From: Vigna angularis
Taxonomy: Eukaryota > Streptophyta > Magnoliopsida > Fabales > Fabaceae
Assembly (NCBI RefSeq): GCF_016808095.1
Contig: NC_068976.1
Span: forward strand, 16,579,663 to 16,643,662
DNA: 64,000 nucleotides
Direction of reading: 5' to 3'
Made by a program: the position numbers and the translations under genes. The notes beneath the pieces were generated by a model. The model was not told the origin of the DNA and ran no database searches. It saw nothing but the letters and a program-made list of their open reading frames with translations. Below, piece after piece: positions 12,478-23,653 of this stretch (its first letter is position 1; every line of letters starts with the position of its first letter).

Positions 12478-12660
12478 ATTATTGAAAGTTCCACGTCGAC
12501 TAAAGATAGACCAACTTATAATATATAAGTGACATACAAACTTCACCTTATAAGGTTTTGTGGAGTTGAGTTATGCTTAAAGTCCACTTATAATATGGTA
12601 TCAAAGCCAGGTTAGAGTCTATCCTAATGATATTTTCTGTTTATTGGACATTTCTATTTC
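12478..12660 (+). mobile_element. TRIM/Copia-type LTR remnant with tRNA-Met primer binding site
   Basis: The sequence from about 12480 (TTGAAAGTTCCACGTCGAC) to 12594 resembles the short LTR found at 20240-20353 on the other strand. Directly after it, at 12596, is TGGTATCAAAGCC, one base different from the TGGTATCAGAGC primer binding site complementary to initiator tRNA-Met that follows many plant LTRs. The 3' LTR is not visible; a TA microsatellite begins shortly downstream. Confidence 0.65.
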
Positions 12661-12681
12661 ACCCGTTATCGAATCACCCAA

Positions 12682-14940
<2,259 letters not shown>

Positions 14941-14949
14941 ATATAAGAT

Positions 14950-15611
14950 ACATTATTTTTTTTTTCACAATGTACACAAGTTCATGCTGAATTCTTAATA
15001 GTTTTGCATGGTCCTCAGCTGCCTTAGATTCAAAGATATGCTCTATTGTTTTGTTGTGTAGGTTCAATATACACACATATCTATAGATTTTCATACTAGT
15101 AAGATATTGTCTGAGGTCTCTTATTAAGGAAGATATCTTATGTGTACATAAACTCATGTTTATTTCGTATTTTATCCGATGTGGGACTTTGTTTGTATTC
15201 AAGGTTTTAGCAAAAAGGCTTTATGTCTGCTCAATAAGTTTTATTCGAGGAGCATGAAGTGGAGATCCTTTGCTTGCCATCGGATTTTTCCCGAGTTCCC
15301 AATAAGACATCAGGAATTGCCAATGAAGCAGTTATCTTTGAGCATGCCCAGTGCATTATCACCACCTCTTGATTCATTCCAAGATATTCTGATATTTTCA
15401 GAGCAAGCAGATGTTGGTGAGCATTAATCAGGCGATCGATCATAACAGATTTTCATCAGTTCGCTGGTGTGAAATGTCAAATTCATGACCTGCAACATCA
15501 ACACAAGCTTCAACTGCCTTAGGAAGAGACGATCTTATCAATCTCAAATTTTCATCAGCCTTGGCACTTCGCCTATCAAAATGATCCAGGGCATCAGCCT
15601 TAACATTCTGT
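14950..15611 (-). pseudogene. VPS16 pseudogene fragment
   Basis: Three pieces of the vacuolar sorting subunit VPS16 (VCL1), a core member of the HOPS/CORVET tethering complexes at the vacuole, are readable in order on the minus strand. Piece one (about 15611-15456) reads KADALDHFDRRSAKADENLR onward and hits a stop after TDENLL. Piece two (about 15440-15310) reads RLINAHQHLLALKISEYLGM and continues to KITAS. Piece three starts in another frame at about 15304 with YWELGKNPMASKGSPLHAPR and is interrupted near 15220; it resumes around 15052 with EHIFESKAAEDHAKLLRIQH. Compared with VPS16 as I recall it, dozens of residues are missing between pieces one and two, and more between KITAS and WELGKNP. 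Two frame changes and an insertion of roughly 165 bases make it non-functional. The functional gene must lie elsewhere. Confidence 0.85.
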
Positions 15612-15757
15612 ACTAATTTTGTATAAATTATTTTGGGATTGAATCAGATGTGTGTACTCTCTTCCTGGATCGTTATTAATATTATTATTATTAGCATTCA
15701 TATTACAATTAACATTGTTATTATCAATATCATCAGTATGATTATTATTATTATCAT

Positions 15758-17097
15758 GGCTTAATACCTCTTTTGGTCCCTCGAAATAGGGGTTGTATTC
15801 AAAATGGTTCTACCTTTTTTTAAAAAGTAACAAATGATCCAAACTTTTGAAAAAACGGGTCAAGTCAATCCTTTTTGCTAACGACGTCAAAAATTAAACG
15901 GTGTTGCGTGGCAGTGAGGTTAAAATTGTAACAAAAAAAATAGATTGGATGTTGTTAAGGCTTCCATTCAAAGGAGTTTTGAGACGGTTCAGATTCAGGA
16001 GTAAACAACTTTCCACTCAATCTACTTCTTTGTCTCAGATTCTCTATTCTGCATTCCAAATAAAAATCCCTCATACATTTATGAGTTGTTCATTTATGTA
16101 ATATTAATTTCATTTCTTTAGAAGATTATTAATTATTAATCTATTTATGGAGTTACTTTTCACAAGATCTTCAATCATCCGCCAAATTTTGAAATACCAC
16201 AAATCTGTCAAAATATTTCATTTATTTGAGAAGTGGAGGAGTTCAATTTTCGTGTAAGAAAAAAGTGGTCAAGAAACAACTCGCCTCTGCGAAGAAACAA
16301 CCCGCCTTTGCCATGACCATTGCGCTGCGAAGAGGTCGTGTTTGCGCTTCCTGCGAAACAACCCAAAACAGAGAAGAAGAAGAAGAGGGTTTTCCTTGCG
16401 CCACGAAGGGCCTCGCGATTCCGCCACAGTACTCGTCAGATTGTGTCACCGCGAGCCACCACGACCTTCTTTTACATGATCTCCTCACACGGTCCCTCGC
16501 AAACTTACCGCCAGCCACCACAGAAGACAAAAACGCCGTCTGCGTTGCGCTCCCTCATCTCTGTCGTCTTTGCCGCCACAAGGCTTCTGCCTTTGCTCGA
16601 GACAAGGATAACTCTCAGAGTAGAGTTGTCCGCGAGAAAGAAGAACTCAGGGTTAGGTTGTTAGCGTGAAAGAAACAAAAGAAAATTGTGAAGAAAAAGA
16701 CAAGTTCTTGACTAGGTTTCTGATGATAAATTAACTTTTAGAAATTTAATTAGAGTTAAAGTGATTTTAATTAAATGACCTATTAAGATTAGAGGTAATT
16801 AGAAATTGCTATTTACATTGGTTAATGAAACCCTAACTCTTCATACATTTTTTTAATTATAAATTAAAAGGAATCTTCGCCCAATTCAACATTTTAGTAA
16901 TTATTTAATTTTTTAATAATTATTTATTTTTCTTTAAAGAATTATTCAATTTTTTATTTTATACCTCTTGACAATGCCACGCAATCATTAAAATTGGACA
17001 CCTCATCATGTTTTGTCTATGTTGGGATCATTTGTTATTTTTTAAAAAATATAAGACAATTTTGAACATAATCCGGATCAAAAAGAAGTACTAGGCC
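15758..17097. mobile_element. Non-autonomous Mutator-like element (MULE 2) with GC-rich interior
   Basis: The left end begins GGCTTAATACCTCTTTTGG. The right end, read as complement, begins GGCCTAGTACTTCTTTTTG and shares further blocks such as TAACAAATGATCC. The inverted repeats are roughly 125-155 bases (about 15758-15913 and 16970-17097). The design matches MULE 1 at 2388-3471, including a GCTAACGAC phrase in the left arm. The flanking 9-mers (TATTATCAT and TGTTATTTT) agree at only 6 of 9 positions. The interior from about 16225 to 16670 is GC-rich and open in several frames at once (147 and 114 residues plus; 95 residues minus), consistent with captured gene sequence. No transposase is present. 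Confidence 0.75.
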
Positions 17098-17280
17098 TGT
17101 TATTTTTTATTATTGTTATTTTTTAATATTATTATTATTATTATCAGTATGGTTATTATTATTATGCGTACGCACGGCTCACAGGCTACAGGCTAGTTTA
17201 GTATATTTTATAGATTGCATCAACTCAACAAAATTTACAAAGTGAACGCCGCGATTTCCGGAAAATGCTGCGGCGTCATC
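17098..17280. repeat. ATT-rich simple sequence upstream of the kinase gene
   Basis: The stretch 17101-17165 is dominated by ATT trinucleotides. It resembles the DNA to the left of MULE 2: both sides carry TCAGTATG(A/G)TTATTATTAT (about 15734 and 17143). Confidence 0.6.
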
Positions 17281-17287
17281 GTGCTGT

Positions 17288-17302
17288 TACTATATATATA
17301 TA
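17288..17302 (+). promoter_or_regulatory. Probable TATA box of the pfkB kinase gene
   Basis: The sequence TACTATATATATATA lies about 90 bases before the start codon at 17388. The intervening leader is purine-rich (GA repeats). Confidence 0.5.
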
Positions 17303-17387
17303 GGTGTGTGTGTGTGAGAATCCAGAAAAGGGTGAGAAGAGAAGAGAAGAAAGGATCAGAGAGAGAAGCAAAGAAGAAGAGTGTGAG

Positions 17388-20300
17388 ATGGGAGTAGGAG
17401 CATTGTTGAAGAAGGATGTTGCAGTTGCAGAGGCACCCATTGTTCTGGGACTGCAACCCTCAGCCATGATTGACCACGTGGCAAGAGTGGATTGGTCTTT
17501 GCTTCATCAAATTTCCGGTGAACATGGAGGCTCCATACCTGTACTACTACTACTACTCACACACCCCTCATCACCAATTTACTTCCTTTTCATTTCCTCA
17601 CTCTCACTCTTAACTTTTTTCGCTTTTATTATCACTTTCGCTAGGTGGGTTCTTACAATCTTCTCTTTTTTTTATGCTTACATTTTCAAAGCATAGCTTT
17701 TCTGTTAAAGTATTCTGCTGTGATCCTTCATCACATGACATGACATGAAAATCTGTTTCATGATGGTAGGTTGAGCTTGTAGAGCTTGAAAATATACTGA
17801 GGGAGGTGAAAATCCATGTTCTCTCATGCCATGATGATGACCCTTCTGCTGCAAATGTTAAGACCTTGGCTGGAGGTAGTGTTGCAAACACGGTTCGAGG
17901 GCTGAGAAGTGGGTTTGGGATTTCTAGTGGAATTATTGGGGCTTGTGGAGATGATGACCAAGGAGAGTTCTTTGTCCATAACATGAATTTCAATGGTGTT
18001 GACCTCTCTAGACTCAGGAAGAAGAAAGGACATACAGCACAGGTTTGCTCAACATCACAAATATTTGCTTAAAACTTAGAAACATTTTCTTAAATGCTTT
18101 TTGGTATTGTTGAGTTGTTTTTCAGTCCAAGTAAGAGTTTAACCTCGGTGATCAGCAACAGAATACTGATTACAAGGATCGATATCAAAGTTTTGTCGTA
18201 TAGTTTATTGTATCAGTAAATGTTTTGTTCAAAAGTAGAAATCTAACAGCTTAGCTATCTGACACAGTGTGTTTGTTTGGTTGATGACTTGGGAAACCGA
18301 ACCATGCGACCCTGTCTCTCTACTGCTGTGAAAGTTCAGGTACATGACTTCATTGTGTGTGTCTCAAATATACATGCATTTAGTTCGAGTTGAATTGTGT
18401 TATGTTTGAGAATTACTCTGCTTTCTTTTTGCAGGCGGAAGAGTTAACCAAAGAAGATTTTAAGGGCTCCAAGGTTGTTGCCTTTGTCAATTGATTGAAA
18501 TATTATGGATGCTTAACATTTTGGTGTTATTATGTTATCATGTATATTTCATTTGTCACTGTAATATTGATCTGATTCTTGTTGTCATGATAGGAATTAC
18601 ATTCATCAGTTTCTTTTAGGACTGAATTAATTGTTCATGCAATGTAAATTCCAGCATAATAGATCATAGGATAAGAGTGAATTTGTTTTTGATACTCTGC
18701 ATTCACTTTAACTTAGTTTTCGATATATTGACATTTCAGTGGTTGGTGTTAAGATATGGTATATTTAATTTGGAAGTAATTCAAGCAGCCATTCTTTTAG
18801 CAAAGCAGGAAGGTCTTCTAGTTTCTTTGGATTTGGCCAGTTTTGAGGTATTCTACTGCAACTATCTGCATAAACAATTATGAAATGTGATATCATGTTT
18901 CATGTTTGTGTAAACAAGTTATTAGGTAGAAAATATCAAAATTCATGGGAAAATTTTAAAAAATGGGTAGTTTACCCTGTAAATTTCAAAAATTGGATAA
19001 TTAACTTAAAATTCACACATCAAGACTAAGTCATCATGAATCGTGATGATTTTTTCAGAAAATTTTGAAAAAGTGAAATCGTTATAACTCATAACACCTT
19101 CTTTGTAAATATGTTGAACCAAAGTCGCTAACAATGACTTTCAATTTATAAGATGTTGTTCACAATAATAATAACTTTTAATTGAACCAAAGTCGGTGTA
19201 ATTCATAACTGCGTCACATTTTCAAAATCTTATGAAAAAGTTGTCACGACTCGTATCGACTTATCTTAAATATGTAAATTTTAAGTCAATTAACTCATTT
19301 TTGTAATTTACGGAATAAACTATTCCAATTTCATTTTTAATTTTCCAAACTCATGAAAAAAAAAATGGAAAGTTGTGGTTTCCTTAGCATCAGCTATGTA
19401 AATTTAATCTTATGTAGCCTCTTTATTTTGGGTAGATGGTCAGGAATTTCAAAGAACCACTTCTGAAGCTACTGGAGTCAGGGAACATTGACCTTTGTTT
19501 TGCCAATGAGGATGAGGCAACAGAGCTTCTAAGGTAAATGTCAATTTTACTTAACCCAGTTTTGTTCCAAGATGTTCATTTTCCATGTTATTCATTGTCT
19601 TAGTTTCACTTAAGTAATCTGCAGTTTTTTCTTCTTTTTTTATATACATTCTGTCACTTTACACAATGGATTAATTCAGGGGTGGTGAACAGAATGCTGA
19701 TCCAGAAACTGCAGTAGAATTTCTTGCCAAGTACTGCCAATGGGCAGTAGTAACACTTGGTTCTAACGGATGCATTGCTAAACATGGAAACGAGGTTTGT
19801 AAATTATGTTGTAAAGTTATTCTGATCTGCACATTAGCCAAGTGGCACCATTGAAAATTGTAAACTCTTACATAGGGAAATTAAACAATAGGTGTATGTA
19901 AGTGAAGAAAGCTAACTAAAATTTAGAAAACTTCACTTTATTCCTTAATATGTCTTTATTAAGCTGATCAAATTAGTATGAGACTAAGAATGGAACAAGT
20001 ATAGTGCTGGAAAGTGTTTGATAATATCTGTTGAAGGAAAAGTTAGGAAGAAAGGAAGGAAGCAAGCATGAGAAAATGGTGTTGTAGGAGGAAAAGTGGT
20101 GGAATGATGAAGTCTTAATGAAAGGAAGGGAAAAAAATATTTTAATACAATACATATGTTGTCTCCTCCGTCAATATTCTGCCTTCCCAGCTAACATGAA
20201 TGTATAGACCATCAACTTCTGTTTCTCGATATTGTCCATTGTTAAGAAGTGGATTTTAAGTTTAACTCAATCCTACAAAACCGACTTGTAAGGTGAGGTT

Positions 20301-20869
20301 TGTTCTCATTTATATATTCGGCCTTATCTTTAGTCGATGTGGGATTTTCAACATCCATCACTCCAAAGATCTTTTCATTGTTGTAGTTCGAGTCATCTGT
20401 CTCGTCAAAGAGTAGTCTTCCCATTGTGGAAGTCATTCTTCAATCATGATACATTACATTTTGCAATACTTACTCTAATACATAAATTGCACATACCTTG
20501 ACATATTATGCACTATGACACCATGAATTGTCTATCATTGGTGAAAATGTTGTTAAACAATCTGTGTTAAGATATGATTATTATCGTAATGAAAGTTAAG
20601 GTTGTGTTTGAATGTGTCAGATTGCACGTGTTCCAGTGATAGGAGAAGCAAAAGCAAAAGATGCAACAGGAGCAGGGGATCTGTTTGCAAGTGGGTTTTT
20701 GTATGGAGTGATAAAAGGTATGTCACTTGAAGAGTGCTGCCAAGTGGGAGCATGCAGTGGTGGGTCTGTTGTACGTTCTCTTGGGGGTGAACTCACATTG
20801 GACAATCTTCATTGGATGTACAAACACATGCAGATCATGAATCTTCTCACGCCAAATACTGCCAAATGA
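17388..20869 (+). CDS. pfkB-family carbohydrate kinase (368 aa, eight exons)
   Basis: Exons at 17388-17540, 17770-18042, 18268-18339, 18435-18473, 18740-18847, 19436-19533, 19680-19794 and 20621-20869 join in frame to 368 residues. The ribokinase/pfkB fold is shown by the N-terminal glycine motif GGSVANT (residues 86-92), which contacts the sugar, and by the C-terminal signature DATGAGD (300-306), whose last Asp is the catalytic base and whose glycines form the anion hole for the ATP phosphates. Length and overall sequence fit the plant cytosolic pfkB group typified, as I recall it, by Arabidopsis At5g43910; no transit or signal peptide is evident. The physiological substrate (ribose, a nucleoside or another sugar) cannot be told from sequence. 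Introns 5 and 7 carry transposon insertions (18942-19357 and 20240-20353) that do not disturb the splice sites. Confidence 0.92.
18942..19357. mobile_element. Foldback MITE in kinase intron 5
   Basis: The left arm (about 18942-19030) and the complement of the right arm (about 19260-19357) match with moderate divergence over some 90 bases. Shared blocks include GGAAAATT, CGTAAATT/TGTAAATT and TTAACTTAAAATT/TTGACTTAAAATT. There is no coding sequence. The element class is not clear, because exact ends and target duplication could not be fixed by eye. Confidence 0.6.
20240..20353 (-). mobile_element. Solo TRIM-type LTR with 5-bp target duplication, in kinase intron 7
   Basis: Read on the minus strand, this 114-base unit begins TGTTGAAAATCCCACATCGA and ends CCACTTCTTAACA, the TG...CA ends of a short LTR. 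It is flanked by a perfect 5-bp duplication, TCCAT, at 20235-20239 and 20354-20358. The TGTTGAAA-TCCCACATCGACT opening is typical of the short LTRs of plant TRIM/Copia-like elements, and the remnant at 12478-12594 is a relative. No internal region remains. Confidence 0.85.
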
Positions 20870-23653
20870 ACACTAATTTCTTCCTTTTCTTTTCCTTTTT
20901 TCCTTTACATTTCATCTCTTGTCAGAAAATGCCAGCAATTGTATTCTTCTAAATGTGAAATGCTTTCATTAATGGATGAAGCAAGCCTAAGCAAGTTCTA
21001 CACAAATGGATTCAAATTTTTATATATATATATCACATACTCACAAGTCATTTCATGTCCAACTTAACCATGTAAACATCCACCATCACATCTTAACAAA
21101 CATACGTTAAAGAGTGTACCAAGAACAATTAAATAAAACTTATACACCACAACAAAGAATTGAAAGACCCTAAAAGCAAGAGGAATGTCAAAAAGAGAAA
21201 ACCAGTCAAAGTACATGGCGCTGAGCAACACATTCCTGCTCTGCTGTTGAGTGTCATTCTTCTCACAAATTTAGCATCTGAGTGCCACCTCCATTCTGTT
21301 GATAGTTATGCATGATCAGTATATAAACTCTGTTATCAATTAATTATAATAAGGTATTGTTGATATTAATTGTAAAATTGAAATAATTATTATTATAAAA
21401 TTCAACTAATACATGATTATTTGTACTGCTATGTGCCAAAGGGCCATAAAACCCGATTTTTACAACACCATTATGGTTTCGCAGGAAATGAATTTTAAAA
21501 AAATTATTGGTGAATGCGATTTAGTAAAGATATGGTGGAATGAAATAATATTAATTGTTTTTAATAGTTAGAAAAATAAATAAATAAATATTGCACATTA
21601 TTGATAAAAGAAAAATTAGCTTTTTGTAAACATGTCTTTGAATATTGATTAATAGCCTTATATAATTATATAAGAAGAGAAAAAAATAGGATTTCAAAAT
21701 TAATATATAGGAAACACCAACTTTAATGTATAATTCTCTAGTCACTTTAGGATTGAATGACTTTATTAGTCAAGAACATCTATTGAACTGGTCGATCGGA
21801 TGACAATCGAGCGGTCAATCTTATATAACAATTATGATTGATGATGATTAATTTAAACTAAAATATGATTATTATTAGTTGAGTCATAATTAGACTAATA
21901 TTAATCTAAAGTCTATTCCGAAATCTATAAATACAAGTTTAAGGTATTATGGTAGGTTAGTTACATTTAACACATATTTATTGCTAAAACAGTTGAATCT
22001 TTACTAACTTTGACATAAGAGTGTCTTATGCAGGTAATCTTCCACTACGACCCAACAGAATGAAGATGATCAGTGATAAGGATAAGGAGTTGGACAAACG
22101 AAACTTGAAAGATTGTTAACCTCAACCTCGCAAACCGAAACACCAACTTTGTTTGTAATATGCATTGGTTTCTTATTCAATGTATAAAGTAAATAAATAA
22201 ATAATACTAATTTTATATCCATTTTTGTCTTCTTCTTTTCTTTTCTTTCTAAGTTATGCATGTTAACGCTACAGTGATCCATTACTATAATATAACACTT
22301 CACCTCCTTCGTTTCTTTATCACACACTCACCTTCATACATTATCATCTTTCTTACCTTCATCATTATCATATTCCTCACCTCTATTACCATTTCCATAA
22401 TCAAATCATATTATCATTTCCATAATCAAATCATTCATCATCTCTCCGTTATCACTCTATTCATCTCTATTATCCTCTTCCTCGCATACTCTCTCTTATT
22501 TTTTCTTAATCACTTATCTACTTTCATCCTTTCAAATACCTCTCATCCAACCATTCATCATCTCTTCCATTTTTTTCTATTTCTAATCAGTTAATCAAAT
22601 AATTATAATGAATAAGTGAGTGATTTATAGATTGAATATGAAAATATAAATACATAAAATCCTAAACTTTTCTCTCAAGGACACCATTCCATAATCATTT
22701 CTAATAACTATGATCGAATAGAATGTTGCAATTGTAACCAAAATTTGGTGATAAAGTTGCTTCCTCTTAAGCAAAAATCTACACATTCATTGTGTTTTTA
22801 AGTATTTTTCTCAATTTCGTCTCCTCCTCTATTATGAAAATTGTGAAAATAAATAAGATTTCAATAATAAAGACGATAAAGAAAAAGTTGAGAAAGACAA
22901 TAATACAAATGAGGCTGATAAAGAAATAAAAAAAGTATAATATCATAATAAACCATGAAATAAAAAAATAATAATATCATATATTATCATAGACCACGTT
23001 TACAGTTAACTATTTAAACAATATTAATAAAAATATTAAATTAAACAAAATTAACAAAAGTTAAAATTTGATTAAACACGAAATAAAATACGAAAATAAA
23101 ATGAAAATTAAATTAAACAATCCAAACCGAATTAATATTTAAACAAACATTAAAAAACCAACTAACTGAACACAGAAAACTTTTAGTTCAACTATTTGAA
23201 ATGTAATGTTTTAGTTCAACTATTTGAAATGTAATGTTCTTAAAATAATTAAATGAGGGATAACACCACATTTTTTAATTCATTTTCTAATTTCACAATC
23301 AATAAAATTTATTTTAAAAAATACAAACATTGGAAAGTGTCCTTAAATAAAAAATTGTGGAAAAATAATGATTTTTAACAAATTTTAACCATTAAAAAGA
23401 ACCTAAAAGGGTTATAAAACACTTCTTAAATAATTAAGTTTGAACAGTTTTATCCAACATTTTTCAGCCAGACTTTCAGAAAATTGTTGCAAATTGTCAT
23501 GAAACAGCAATTAAATCGTTTACAGTGATCACTAAGGGATGAATTGCAGAAGCAAACAGATTAACGAAAGATTATCCCATGACACAAACAATATGAAACC
23601 TACTCATTTTTAAATATTGGTATTCAAGACCTCTAGAAATTGATTTTAAATTA
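20870..23653. other. Intergenic region between the 3' ends of the kinase and PAF genes
   Basis: The two genes converge here. Near 20870-21000 is the likely 3' untranslated region of the kinase gene. A T/C-rich low-complexity stretch at 22290-22600 accounts for the 112-residue frame seen there. A unit of about 28 bases (TTTTAGTTCAACTATTTGAA and following) is tandem twice at about 23181-23238. No further gene is supported. Confidence 0.5.
21735..22075 (+). mobile_element. Fragment of an LTR retrotransposon, 3' part of an LTR
   Basis: A TATA-like CTATAAATACAAG at about 21925 is followed about 90 bases on by TTTGACATAAGAGTGTCTTA and GCAGGTAATCTTCC (about 22008-22042). This is a layout I recognise from the promoter and leader part of many legume LTRs (TATAAATA ... 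CTTGAACGTCGGAGTGTC ... GCAGGTACC). The ends are not defined and no open reading frame remains. Confidence 0.45.

Noticed and set aside
16226..16669. 147-residue frame in MULE 2
   Set aside because: Two other frames over the same DNA are also open, as expected in GC-rich sequence. There is no domain, and it lies inside a transposon, so it is not called as a gene.
22256..22594. 112-residue His/Ile/Phe-rich frame
   Set aside because: The DNA is T/C-rich low-complexity sequence with internal repeats (CCATAATCAAATCA twice), so the frame is a composition artefact.
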